Part shown: positions 45,901 to 49,799 of the stretch, in pieces
Layout: each line of letters opens with the position of its first letter
Numbering within the stretch: the stretch's first letter is position 1
DNA from: Leptodactylus fallax
Lineage: Eukaryota; Chordata; Amphibia; Anura; Leptodactylidae
Assembly: GCA_947044405.1 (NCBI GenBank)
Contig: CAMRHE010000029.1
Coordinates: 457,001 to 521,000, forward strand
Direction: 5' to 3'
Length of the DNA stretch: 64,000 nucleotides
Notes under the pieces: model-generated
What the model was told of the DNA's origin: nothing
Databases searched by the model: none
Seen by the model: only the letters and a program-made list of their open reading frames with translations
Position numbers and translations under genes: made by a program

Positions 45901-48768
45901 CACCTACAAACAAGCAAGATTTCTGGCTCTCACAGACCTGTAACTTATTCTTTAAGAGGCTCCTCTGTCCTCCACTCATTACCTGTAGTAATGGCACCTG
46001 TTTGACATTGTTATCAGTATAAAAGACACCTGTCCACAACCTCAGTCACACTCCAAACTCCACTATGGTGAAGACCAAAGAGCTGTGGAAGGACACCAGA
46101 AACAAAATTGTAGACCTGCACCAGGCTGGGAAGACTGAATCTGCAATAGGCAAGCAGCTTTGTGTGAAGAAATCAACTGTGGGAGCAATAATTAGAAAAT
46201 GGAAGACATACAAGACCACGGATAATCTCCCTCAATCAGGGGCTCAACGCAAGATCTCACCAAGTGGGGTCAAAATGATCACAAGAACAGTGAGCAAAAA
46301 TCCCAGAACCACACGGGGGGACCTAGTGAATGACCTGCAGAAAGCTGGGACTAACGTGACAAAGGCTACCGTCAGTAACACACTACACCTCCATGGACTC
46401 AGATCCTGCAGTGCCAGACATGTCTCCCTGCTTAAGCCAGTACATATCCGGTTGATATCTGAAGTTTGCTAGAGAGCATTTGGATGTTCCATAAGAGTAT
46501 TGGGAGAATGTCATATGGTCAGATGAAACCAAAGTAGAACTGTTTGGTAGAAACACAACTCATCGTGTTTGGAGGAGAGTGAATGCTGAGTTGCATCCAA
46601 AGAACACCATACCTACTGTGAAGCATGGGGGTGGCAACATCATGCTTTGGGGCTGTTTCTCTGCAAAGGGACCAGGACGACTGATCCGTGTGCATGAAAG
46701 AATGAATGGGGCCATGTATCGTGAGATTTTGAGTACAAACCTCCTTCCATCAGCAAGGACATTGAAGAGGAAACGTGGCTGGGTCTTTCAGCATGACAAT
46801 GATCCCAAGCAACCCCATAGAAAACCTTTGGAGGGAGTTGAAAGTCTGTGTTGCCCAGCGACAGCCACAAAACATCACTGCTCTAGAGGAGATCTGCATG
46901 GAGGAATGGGCCAACATACCAGCAACAGTGTGTGCCAACCTTGTGAAGACTTACAGAAAACGTTTGACCTCTGTCATTGCCAACAAAGGATATATAACAA
47001 AGTATTGAGATGAACTTTTGTTATTGACCAAATACTTATTTTCCACCATAATTTACAAATAAATTCTTTAAAAATCAGACAATGTGATTTTCTAGATTTG
47101 TTTTCTCATTTTGTCTCTCATAGTTGAGGTCTACCTATGATGTCAATTACAGGCCGACCTCATCTTTTTAAGTGGGAGAACTTGCACAATTGGTGGCTGA
47201 CTAAATACTTTTTTTCCCCACTGTATGCATACTCATTGAGTGTTGTATACACAGTGATTGGGAAGGCAGGGACAGTAATAAACCGTCCCTGCCTTCCCTA
47301 TAAGAGCTCAACAGCTGGCTCCCCGCTTATGCAGCTGCACAATTTTTTATAGTTGCTTAACTCTGCAAGGACATATGGGTATGTCCTTGCAGGGTTAGAA
47401 CTGAACCTCCCAGACGTATATAGTCAATGGGTGACCTGGAAATGGTTAAAGGGAACCTGTCACCGGGAAAATGCTGTTCAATCTGGGGGGGGGGGGGGGC
47501 AGGTGTCATGTTATAGAGCAACAGGAGTTGAGCAGATTCATATGTACAATAGCTTTTTGAAAAAATATTCAGTATAACTTGTCATATACCCATTGAAATC
47601 TCTGCTCTTTCTCTGCTATAAAGTAAACCAGTCCTCTATGACTGTGCTTTCAGATATAGCTGTCAGTCACTGATAGGACCACCTTCTTGACTTTTTGGCA
47701 AAGAGCGAGCAGAGACTGCAATGAATAAAATATAAACCAGACTGAATGTTTCTTCAAAAATTTATACATCGTTTGATATATTTTTTTTATAATTACTATA
47801 GAATTAACCATAGCACTGATTTGGAAACTGATAGTTTATTGAAGAATTTCAATGTCCCAACACTGTAAGTTTCGAAACCTATACAAACATATTTAAAAAT
47901 AGCAATACATCTTTATAGGTGTACCCTCTCAGATATAGAAATCTCATCAATTCTATTTTATGATCACTAAAAATTACTAAAATTCTGAATTGCAAATGCA
48001 AAATTTTATAGAAGATATACAAAACAAAGAACTGTATACATTAAGCATTGTCATCCAGTCATAATAGGGCATAATGTAAAATCAATGTATAACATCATGT
48101 GCAATAAAATACAAACAAACATATAGTATAAAAATGTGGACATATGCATTTGTAAATATATAAATGGAAGATACAGTTAGTGCAGATACTGCCCCTGGAA
48201 AAAAAAATTCCTTGTGGCATCCATACTAAATCATTTTTACCAAAAGACAAAAAACATCCTAAGGATGCAGAAGATGTTGCATGAAGGCAGGCGTTCACCT
48301 TCACCCCCTTATTCTCTTTTATTAAATATATCATGAATGTTATATATTATGACACATTGACCTACGGAGTAACTTGAATCTGACAACTGTGCTACATCTA
48401 TAGGCTAGCTGACTACACATGAATAGCAGGTTGTATTTTGCTGTATATTTTGTGCACACGATGATATGAGTTTTTCAGCAATATAAAATCTGGCAACACT
48501 TACCTTGTGGTATATGTACTATGCCAACTGTCAGGCCCGCAACTAGATCTCCCAGAATCCATTTCTTCAGTTTGTATCTGGGTAACCAGCCTACAATGGG
48601 GATCCTATGTTTAAGTAAGGTATGGAGTCTATGAGTGGAGCATTTACAGCTCCTTGCTAATCTTTCCTTTAAAGTCAGCGGAGGCCTCTCCAAATCCTTA
48701 GCTGTGCCATACACCTTCTGAAACTGCTCTTCCGTATAGATGTTCCTGTACACTGCCAGTGTAGTCAT
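6842..48768 (-). CDS. slc26a10: SLC26A10-like anion transporter gene, 14 exons seen
   Basis: Multi-exon gene for a member of the SLC26/SulP family of plasma-membrane anion transporters. The transported substrate of SLC26A10 is, to my knowledge, not established. Thirteen exons (48768 down to 20749) join into 577 codons without stop or frameshift, all with GT/AG introns. They encode a cytosolic N terminus, the membrane domain (residues about 70-490) and the start of a STAS domain; exon 14 (6842..6921) holds the STAS core. Short stretches such as [26 protein letters not shown] and [17 protein letters not shown] match what I recall of SLC26A10 and separate it from SLC26A3/A4/A5/A6/A9. An exon between 13 and 14 is missing because the phases do not fit, and the end of the gene is not seen. 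Introns hold nearly all the mobile elements in the left 48 kb. Assignment to A10 is by memory-based comparison. Confidence 0.92.
6922..8525. other. Intron sequence between slc26a10 exons 13 and 14, left part
   Basis: No open exon with fitting phase could be identified. The missing STAS linker exon (length one more than a multiple of three, if a single exon) may be here. Otherwise unremarkable AT-rich sequence. Confidence 0.4.
8534..9872. mobile_element. Non-autonomous hAT-type element
   Basis: Begins CAGGGCCACTTTAACA and ends TGTTAAAACGGCCCTG, flanked by the exact 8-bp duplication TTGTTAAC (8526..8533 and 9873..9880). 1339 bases, no transposase. A long imperfect palindrome inside has arms around 8935..8995 and 9130..9203 (AAAGATGAGAATCTC). 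A fragment of the same family (GGGCCCTATGGTAGTG) appears near 43880. Confidence 0.88.
9960..11335. repeat. Degenerate tandem repeat, ~370-bp unit
   Basis: The landmark ATGTGGGTGTAAACTGCTGT recurs in diverged form near 10051, 10426, 10808 and 11159, spaced 350-380 bases, each followed by GCAGAGCCC and AGTGA-CCCATTTT landmarks. So about four old units of a long tandem or segmentally duplicated repeat lie between the hAT element and the gypsy element. Confidence 0.75.
11525..12645 (-). repeat. 3' LTR of gypsy element
   Basis: 1121 bases; on the minus strand it begins TGTGGCATCC and ends GGTCACCGCA, giving the TG...CA ends. A TATA-like box (TATAAGGG, about 11919..11926) lies inside. By eye it differs from the 5' LTR at one base, C at 12551 against T at 20042. 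Confidence 0.95.
12648..12660 (-). promoter_or_regulatory. Polypurine tract of gypsy element
   Basis: GAAAGAGGGGGAG on the minus strand, two bases before the 3' LTR, the primer site for plus-strand DNA synthesis. Between it and the end of pol (12661..13227) no open frame of note is seen. Confidence 0.85.
13228..16155 (-). CDS. pol: gypsy pol, downstream part: RT, RNase H, integrase
   Basis: Open frame continuing in the same frame after the TGA at 16156..16158; the first ATG is at 16068 (946 residues from there). Reverse transcriptase: [10 protein letters not shown] region, [21 protein letters not shown] and the catalytic YLDDVIVFS. RNase [17 protein letters not shown] and YTDNNPL. Integrase: an HHCC zinc finger (H-x-x-x-x-H ... 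CRECPAC), then D in LDHVKLG, D in LTDRGSAF, E in NGMCEKAN. After the core, a GPY/F-like segment ([10 protein letters not shown]...PYSVIS). No chromodomain seen. Integrates and copies the element through an RNA intermediate. Start of translation is with gag-pol, not at 16068. Confidence 0.95.
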   Translation of the reverse strand, partial: DADVIRESNSPWAAPLVLVKKKDGTLRFCVDYRKLNNVTHKDAYPLPRIEESLTALGSATCFSTLDLTSGYWQVPMAPEDREKTAFTTPMGLFEFNSMPFGLCNAPATFQRLMERCLGHENFQSVLLYLDDVIVFSRTYQEHLRHLSEVFKVLIQHGLKLKPSKCYLLKPQVHYLGHVVSAQGVQPDPEKITAVQNWRRPTTVKEVRSFLGFAGYYRRFIPHFAQVAEPLNELLRGCPRENYNRKLPVDWTARQEEAFQALKALLTQPPILAYPDYSQPFRLYTDASHQGLGAVLSQVQDNKERVIAYASRSLRGAEKNDQNYSSFKLELLALVWAVTEKFKDYLAATPFTVYTDNNPLAHLDTARLGALEQRWASRLANYKFSVKYRSGKSNANADALSRLPVGEEPPREDIWEEVEMPPFYNKFAQQVAIGVPVEGESLAKTAAESLQEPSLWKTFQEESRVLGELSDFLLTGRIPTRVKRGLHDVELKRLWRQRKRLFVQRGLLLRNTLDPVTGERLHQILVPRRDAQMILEAYHDRSGHFGVQKTEATIRRRFYWVGMRSDIESWCRECPACSITKEGRRDQKAPLHPIKTQKPCEIVALDHVKLGPTRSGYSYALTMVDHYSKFLVIVPVRDLTARTTAETFYAEFVRHYGCPEHILTDRGSAFESQLFRELCQFQDCKKLRTTAYHPQGNGMCEKANQVIIGMLRTAAVTPGVEWPERIKDLAYIYNNTPQTSTGYAPFYLMFGRQGQLPSDLTLGVKVPDTINPLPITDWVVEHRRRMEEAKEIVETRMDEVRRRQQEDYNHRAHAAPLKVGDRVWLRNNHRNGKLDPFWEKEPYSVISIPYPESDVYEISKPGRQPQVVHRNRLKLCLKEGLPTEVPPAETTSTEILSPSEAKERPPTLTELMWAPKLLPFSCYPPIALVQENPSTDDLIVFSDSVPDSNLVPLRRSERTTKGVPPTRYSDAMAVLG
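16156..17295 (-). CDS. pol: gypsy pol, upstream part: protease to start of RT
   Basis: 379 codons counted from the ATG at 17295, though the frame is probably entered by a -1 shift from gag, whose end it overlaps (17163..17295). Aspartic protease motif [12 protein letters not shown] near residue 51-62 and the hydrophobic VILGMNVL later (the flap-side ILG/N motif of retropepsins). It ends at an in-frame TGA (16156..16158), just before the reverse transcriptase fingers; the downstream open frame is in register. I see no canonical slippery heptamer in the gag frame. Confidence 0.93.
   Translation of the reverse strand: MFSVKRATPEAAGRPSGGKKKGPVESSVPLSRFVSACPHITIRVNGVPLTALVDTGSQVTTLRKQVFLEHWDLGVLNRTPDTWINLCASNGQPIPQQGYWEPTIQIGDLKLPRQGVIVTDVEDDRFAVVILGMNVLRHCFAEVLDALHASLLTASPSDQQTIQRAIRVLNAQHKFANKQGEIGRVRIHDTRPVTLQPGTETMVWCRARPGIENQDYEALLQPIQVDGQPLVMAARSLVTVSNGRVPVRLVNLGDAPVNLHKFHSVALLHRLAPEDILSGDSTATQRSTQAAENIQNGATKSWWDELNVGDANTPIEHINGVRNVAKRYQQAFSKHPLDFGKTTTIQHRILTGDHHPIKERHRPIPPAMYQPVKKLIQEM
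17163..18251 (-). CDS. gag: gypsy gag (capsid and nucleocapsid)
   Basis: 362 residues, intact. The N-terminal half has a retrotransposon gag pattern ([19 protein letters not shown] ... [13 protein letters not shown] ... [15 protein letters not shown]), the capsid-like part. A Pro/Ser-rich stretch follows, then one CCHC zinc knuckle ([14 protein letters not shown], about residue 317-330) for RNA binding. Pol lies in the -1 frame relative to gag. The first ATG after the leader was taken as start. Confidence 0.94.
   Translation of the reverse strand: MTEQSYIVPSVSSDPAVPMASSLPFSMPFYPGAPWLPHYKGEAHTLRDFREKMLSLFQFYPLNTEQQIQILLGQLEGAAAREVKSWPASDKRTPEQILDKLQVNFDVRSVSEVKMRFFSRRQLPGETLRDYALSLQEAFRAVVQVDPRENVDSDKILLDRFIEGAGTTLLQSQLRMLAAQHPSITFADFKALAIQVLGQEQPQPSPVICAPSPGPSTSIAPVALPLPLGTSPAVQTAQTTPADSRDDLLARVDHLTRAMEQITIRLDRLTQPSSSSSDPLRSLNISPESPPRRPSSVKPPQSERPYCTYCHRYGHTRPQCFQLNGPPPRQRAAPREERRRAQLNLQCHCHASSQPAHTSQSG
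18990..19007 (-). promoter_or_regulatory. Primer binding site of gypsy element
   Basis: TGGCGTCACGAACAGGAT on the minus strand, eight bases after the 5' LTR. The TGG start pairs with a tRNA CCA end. The complement (ATCCTGTTCGTGACGCCA) matches my memory of the 3' end of a vertebrate tRNA-Ser(CGA), so a serine tRNA primer is likely. The leader 18252..18989 holds no other feature I can name. Confidence 0.75.
19016..20136 (-). repeat. 5' LTR of gypsy element
   Basis: 1121 bases, same ends as the 3' LTR. It contains the same TATA-like box (about 19410..19417), which would drive transcription leftwards into gag. Followed by the TAAA duplication at 20137..20140. Confidence 0.95.
20143..20508. mobile_element. 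Tc1/mariner-type MITE, copy B
   Basis: 366-base relative of 1086..1457 with the same CAGGTGCATCTCAATAAATT ends and TA flanks (20141..20142 and 20509..20510). Its left end is only a few bases from the target duplication of the gypsy element, so the two insertions abut. Confidence 0.85.
20749..20928 (-). CDS. slc26a10: slc26a10 exon 13 (residues 518-577, STAS start)
   Basis: Acceptor TTTTCAG, donor GTAAGG; 60 complete codons. Encodes the first STAS strand and turn ([19 protein letters not shown]), then a basic helical stretch ([18 protein letters not shown]), the start of the variable linker inside SLC26 STAS domains. It ends in phase 0, which does not fit exon 14. Confidence 0.92.
21824..21893 (-). 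CDS. slc26a10: slc26a10 exon 12 (residues 494-517)
   Basis: Acceptor TTTCAG, donor GTACAA. Its first base completes the arginine codon from exon 11. Encodes the linker into the cytosolic STAS domain ([19 protein letters not shown]), matching the family's VLG-x-x-x-x-T-x-I/L-Y-R pattern. Confidence 0.88.
22183..23763 (+). mobile_element. Tc1-family transposon, copy 2
   Basis: 1581 bases, same family as copy 1 but in plus orientation; TA at 22181..22182 and 23764..23765. Long IR/DR termini are present on both sides. It lies in slc26a10 intron 11, between exons 11 and 12. Confidence 0.93.
22548..23549 (+). pseudogene. Tc1 transposase pseudogene (copy 2)
   Basis: The best preserved of the four: 284 codons are open from [14 protein letters not shown], then TGA at 23400..23402, after which the frame runs on to the normal end. 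All three catalytic residues can be seen (Asp in WSDKTKVE, Asp in QHDNDPK, Glu in NPIENLW). Damage: seven codons deleted before YWENVIW (the HLHVPEE part of copy 1), Glu to Lys next to the first Asp, and the stop. The stop is at the same codon as one in copy 1. Confidence 0.92.
23963..24069 (-). CDS. slc26a10: slc26a10 exon 11 (residues 459-493)
   Basis: Acceptor TTTTGCAG, donor GTACAT. Encodes the last membrane helices, [20 protein letters not shown] and [14 protein letters not shown]. Ends with AG, completed to an arginine codon by exon 12. Confidence 0.93.
24549..24644 (-). CDS. slc26a10: slc26a10 exon 10 (residues 427-458)
   Basis: Acceptor TTTCCAG, donor GTGAGT; 32 complete codons. Encodes [18 protein letters not shown] and [12 protein letters not shown], the conserved helix and loop before the last membrane helices. 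Confidence 0.93.
25522..25716 (-). pseudogene. Decayed Tc1-like transposase fragment
   Basis: The translated fragment contains [14 protein letters not shown] and DGHHVPTRL, the region around the first catalytic Asp in this Tc1 lineage. The flanking sequence (about 25240..25930) is homologous in broken frames. No intact domain remains. Confidence 0.7.
25930..26236. mobile_element. PIF/Harbinger-like MITE, copy 1
   Basis: 307 bases with ends GGGTGGGTTCACACTTG / CAAGTGTGAACCCACCC and TTA / TCA next to them, fitting a 3-bp TWA duplication. Non-coding; internal palindromic structure. Homologue at 34991..35388. Confidence 0.75.
26779..26856 (-). CDS. slc26a10: slc26a10 exon 9 (residues 401-426)
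   Basis: Acceptor TTTTTTAG, donor GTACGA; 26 complete codons. One hydrophobic membrane helix ([15 protein letters not shown]) followed by NYLPK, the LPKAVLA element that continues in exon 10. Confidence 0.9.
27000..28730. repeat. Intron stretch with dispersed repeat
   Basis: The part 27004..27215 resembles 34670..34890 (shared CATCCC/GTCTGTACATTTTAG and CCCATCATTCCCATC), a dispersed repeat. The part 27288..28430 has an AATAAA near 27850 and may be an old LTR-like or other repeat, but no second copy or target duplication was found. No exon seen. Confidence 0.4.
28733..30213 (-). mobile_element. Tc1-family transposon, copy 3
   Basis: 1481 bases, minus orientation, TA at 28731..28732 and 30214..30215. 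Same termini as copies 1, 2 and 4. Lies in the slc26a10 intron between exons 8 and 9. Confidence 0.93.
28944..29846 (-). pseudogene. Tc1 transposase pseudogene (copy 3)
   Basis: 300-codon open frame from [17 protein letters not shown]-binding part and the first two catalytic Asp motifs ([18 protein letters not shown]) are intact, but a deletion of roughly 110 bases near 29055 removes the NPIENLW Glu and shifts the frame, so the last 30 residues are out of register. The true C terminus ([10 protein letters not shown]) can be read in another frame (28949..). Cannot be active. Confidence 0.92.
30989..31102 (-). CDS. slc26a10: slc26a10 exon 8 (residues 363-400)
   Basis: Acceptor TTTTTAG, donor GTAATG; 38 complete codons. 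Encodes LLAHGISN...[14 protein letters not shown] and ESAGGHTQ. This is the region of the central anion site. Where prestin has the Ser-Arg pair of its chloride site (SLSRS), this protein reads TLATT, so both residues differ. The SATLATTN string is a strong SLC26A10 mark. Confidence 0.92.
31521..31668 (-). CDS. slc26a10: slc26a10 exon 7 (residues 313-362)
   Basis: Acceptor TTTACAG, donor GTTAGA. The first base completes the glycine from exon 6. Encodes FPAPKLPAL, a membrane helix ([20 protein letters not shown]) and YSIDPNQ, the counterpart of the family's Y-x-V/I-D-x-NQE element. Confidence 0.92.
32400..32931. mobile_element. Short hAT-type element with 31-bp array
   Basis: Starts CAGTGATGGCGAAC and ends in the inverse-like GTTCACTACCACGG, with an exact 8-bp duplication TCCTAGAC (32392..32399 and 32932..32939). 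The end matches a widespread vertebrate hAT-type repeat (GTGCCATAGGTTC). A 31-bp array of 3.5 units lies at 32753..32862. Confidence 0.85.
32753..32862. repeat. 31-bp minisatellite, 3.5 units
   Basis: Units CACACAGTACAATCTGCTCC plus AAAGTGGCCCC. Read on the other strand the unit is GGGGCCACTTTGGAGCAGAT plus TGTACTGTGTG, the same minisatellite as in the other three hAT-type elements. Confidence 0.85.
34093..34175 (-). CDS. slc26a10: slc26a10 exon 6 (residues 286-312)
   Basis: Acceptor TTGCAG, donor GTAATA. Encodes [20 protein letters not shown] and IVGSIPAG, matching the SLC26 V-x-IVG-x-IP-x-G element. Ends with two bases of a glycine codon completed by exon 7. Confidence 0.9.
34991..35388. 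mobile_element. PIF/Harbinger-like MITE, copy 2
   Basis: 398 bases, same ends as 25930..26236, with an exact TTA duplication (34988..34990 and 35389..35391). The whole element is a near-perfect long palindrome. In the intron between exons 5 and 6. Confidence 0.82.
35967..36119 (-). CDS. slc26a10: slc26a10 exon 5 (residues 235-285)
   Basis: Acceptor TTTTTAG, donor GTAAGT; 51 complete codons. Contains a membrane helix ([16 protein letters not shown]) and the conserved IKELNVRFR...PIPGE element found at this place in the SLC26 family. Confidence 0.93.
36721..36885 (-). CDS. slc26a10: slc26a10 exon 4 (residues 180-234)
   Basis: Acceptor CTCTCCAG, donor GTGAGC; 55 complete codons. Encodes the helix pair around [16 protein letters not shown] and [10 protein letters not shown], strongly conserved in SLC26 membrane domains, then the loop [14 protein letters not shown]. 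Confidence 0.93.
36980..37163. mobile_element. piggyBac-like MITE
   Basis: 184 bases with about 40-base inverted repeats (AGGGAGTCTATCATTCGCAA ...) and TTAA on both sides (36976..36979 and 37164..37167), the piggyBac target duplication. Non-coding; in the intron between exons 3 and 4. Confidence 0.8.
37250..37820. repeat. Two dispersed repeats in intron 3
   Basis: 37250..37500 is related to 33105..33420 (CTTGTGAATTGGTG-CTCTGT and CTCCAAAGA landmarks), and 37500..37820 to 6364..6590 (ATGAATAAATTGACAACTG). Class unknown. Confidence 0.5.
38006..38166 (-). CDS. slc26a10: slc26a10 exon 3 (residues 126-179)
   Basis: Acceptor CCTACAG, donor GTAAAT. Encodes [12 protein letters not shown], a hydrophilic loop with an N-glycosylation sequon (NLT), and the helix beginning [15 protein letters not shown]. 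In SLC26 proteins this loop is extracellular and often glycosylated. Ends on a complete codon. Confidence 0.92.
38446..38682. repeat. Foldback repeat
   Basis: Arms of about 80 bases (TTTTCTAGATCTCTGCT... and its inverse ...AGCAGAGATCTAGAAAA) flank a centre with several CATGGTCA/TGACCATG copies, so the segment can form a large hairpin. No target duplication was identified; probably the core of a MITE. Confidence 0.65.
38890..39150. repeat. Dispersed repeat, also at 40370..40640 and 51340..51530
   Basis: These three stretches share GCATGTCAATTATACCTACG, GTTTCCCTATAGGTATAAT and GCAGAAAGTC in the same order. Related palindromic sequence (GCAGATTTTGCTGCAT) is present at 43741..43840 and at both flanks of the Tc1 element at 52022..56431. 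A multi-copy family, class unknown. Confidence 0.65.
39358..39468 (-). CDS. slc26a10: slc26a10 exon 2 (residues 89-125)
   Basis: Acceptor CTCCTAG, donor GTGAGA. Encodes [20 protein letters not shown] and the following helix, i.e. the SLC26 family signature region (P-x-Y-G-L-Y-x-S). The canonical Ser after LGT is Gly here, as I recall for SLC26A10. The first two bases complete the glycine codon from exon 1, and the exon ends in phase 1. Confidence 0.93.
40640..40985. repeat. Dispersed repeat with short 12-bp tandem
   Basis: Begins with three GGCAATGCCAGC-like units (40632..40670), followed by sequence resembling repeats at 42395..42865 and 58375..58870 (ATTAAAACATAACAAAAA and neighbouring landmarks). 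Common non-coding repeat. Confidence 0.45.
41100..42390 (+). pseudogene. L1-like LINE ORF2 3' end, interrupted
   Basis: In broken plus-strand frames the end of an L1-type ORF2 is visible: [13 protein letters not shown] near 41166, DRCWR near 41340 and HIWWECPS with YWSRV near 41380, the C-terminal cysteine-rich signature of L1 ORF2 proteins, followed by a remnant of the terminal segment. Stops and frameshifts are many. A Tc1 fragment (41704..42179) interrupts it, and 42180..42390 with AATAAAATGTTATTTT reads as the 3' end. An old, dead insertion. Confidence 0.7.
41704..42179 (+). mobile_element. Tc1-like 5' fragment
   Basis: Starts CAGTGGCTTGCAAAAGTATT after TA and includes the first ~40 transposase codons ([20 protein letters not shown] from 42062). 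It stops abruptly, so the rest of the transposon was lost. A third Tc1 family in the window. Confidence 0.75.
42395..42865. repeat. Dispersed repeat, second copy at 58375..58870
   Basis: Both copies contain TTTTGGATTTTT, TAAAACATAACAAAAA, TGTGAATGC-AAA and GGAATATTAAATGG in order. Non-coding. I recall similar sequence as common in frog genomes. Confidence 0.55.
42866..44140. other. Intron 1 sequence, little recognisable
   Basis: No exon seen. 43741..43900 is a mosaic of the GCAGATTTTG family and a piece of the hAT family of 8534..9872 (GGGCCCTATGGTAGTG). Confidence 0.4.
44150..44560. repeat. Palindromic MITE-like repeat
   Basis: The ends (AAAATAACAAAAGAAGCC / TTCTTTTGTTATTTTAAT) are imperfect inverted repeats and the centre has inverted CACTGCAG/CTGCAGTGATG-like pieces. 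No target duplication could be fixed. Confidence 0.5.
44889..45215. repeat. Long inverted repeat
   Basis: Arms of about 105 bases (44889..44998 and 45108..45215; landmark GGAAGAAACCTTCCAGGAAG) flank a ~110-base centre. The arms are about 90 percent alike by eye. Non-coding. Confidence 0.75.
45703..47223 (+). mobile_element. Tc1-family transposon, copy 4
   Basis: 1521 bases, plus orientation, TA at 45701..45702 and 47224..47225. Same termini as copies 1-3. In slc26a10 intron 1. Confidence 0.93.
46065..47008 (+). pseudogene. Tc1 transposase pseudogene (copy 4)
   Basis: Starts [14 protein letters not shown] and ends [10 protein letters not shown]. The frame is lost near 46452 (one-base insertion), a TAA follows in the old frame near 46490, and a deletion of roughly 85-90 bases at about 46810 joins DNDPK directly to the NPIENLW region, removing most of the spacer between the last two catalytic residues. 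The codon that is TGA in copies 1 and 2 is CGA here. Confidence 0.9.
47226..48497. other. Intron 1 sequence next to exon 1
   Basis: A G-run (47489..47501) and some frog-type repeat fragments; no exon or defined element recognised. Confidence 0.4.
48504..48768 (-). CDS. slc26a10: slc26a10 exon 1 (residues 1-88)
   Basis: Holds the start codon (ATG at 48766..48768), the cytosolic N-terminal region and the start of the first membrane helix. [18 protein letters not shown] and the following HIPQG are hallmark SLC26 sequence. The reading frame stays open upstream to a TTG, but the ATG at 48768 is the first methionine. The exon ends in CAAG before the donor GTAAGT, leaving one base of a glycine codon (phase 1). 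Confidence 0.92.
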
Positions 48769-48820
48769 AGTGAACTCTGCCAATGTAACCTGAGATCACT
48801 GGGCATAGAAGTGAGGGAAG

Positions 48821-48830
48821 CCCTTATATA
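48821..48830 (-). promoter_or_regulatory. TATA-like box upstream of slc26a10
   Basis: On the minus strand the sequence reads TATATAAGGG, 52 bases before the start ATG, so transcription would start near 48795 with a short 5' UTR. A CCAAT sequence lies about 45 bases further upstream (48874..48878). Both are seen directly; promoter activity is inferred. A possible splice acceptor (TCTCAG, about 48789) means an upstream non-coding exon is also possible. Confidence 0.5.
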
Positions 48831-48873
48831 TTTCTCTGTAATCTTTGCTAGCTTTCCTGCTTGAAGAGGTGGA

Positions 48874-48878
48874 CCAAT
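48874..48878. promoter_or_regulatory. CCAAT box candidate
   Basis: CCAAT on the plus strand (ATTGG in the direction of slc26a10), about 45 bases upstream of the TATA-like box and about 80 bases upstream of the inferred start. The spacing is typical for NF-Y sites, which work in either orientation. Single short motif, so weak evidence alone. Confidence 0.35.
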
Positions 48879-48884
48879 CATACA

Positions 48885-49790
48885 TGAGTCTGCTTGGGAA
48901 TATCCTCCCTGGAAACATCCTTTATTAACCACTTCTGTTTAAAAAGGCACATTTCAGGAAAAGGATGACATCCTCTATTTATGCCTAAACATCAAAGAAC
49001 AAGAGAAAGTCTCACCAGGTGTCACCGGAAGAAAAAGTATTATTCCTGTGGAAATGTCTCTTTTTTGCACAGTTAAACAAATCTGCATCGGGATGAACTT
49101 TTACTGGAGTTTAATAGTAATGATGAAGGCGCATCTTGTGAAATATTAAAAATCTGACAATAAAGTATAATTCATTCATTCAACTGACACAGAAACATAG
49201 AACAAAGAAATCAATGGTGGGATGGACAATATTGGTATAGAATAGGTTTACAAGACAAAAGGAACAGGTGGAACTATATAAAATCATAAAAATATTTTAT
49301 GTACCAGATCCTTTTGGTAGATGTTCGGTCACAGATGTAGACCGTATAATATGCAGCACATAATGCATACTATTACTGTATATAATTCCATACTATTCAT
49401 TAAACTATAGGTTATCTGCAGCATATAAGACCATATTTGGCTCATTGAGCGGCTCTTGACAGCACTTTTCATAGCTGCTAAAGGGATTATGGATGAAGCA
49501 GACTGGAAGGAAATCACAGGTCTCTTATTGAGACAGTAGAATAAGGATAGGTTTCTATATTCCATTTGATATACTTTTTTTTTATACTGGGACCCTATGT
49601 GCAAGATATAAATATGTCAGAGTCTTCTCTTGGAGGTGAATCCTCCTGATGTACACATCTGACAGAAGGTTTAAATGTGTACAGAGCCTAATATGTGACT
49701 GCAGGATTTACACAGAGGTTTGTTTATAGTTTGTAACCATAGAGATGCATTAATCTGAATAAGAACTGTGTATAATAATTAGCTATAACA
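48885..49790. other. Upstream flank of slc26a10
   Basis: No coding exon, RNA gene or bounded mobile element recognised. Could include regulatory sequence of slc26a10. Confidence 0.35.
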
Positions 49791-49799
49791 TTACAAACA

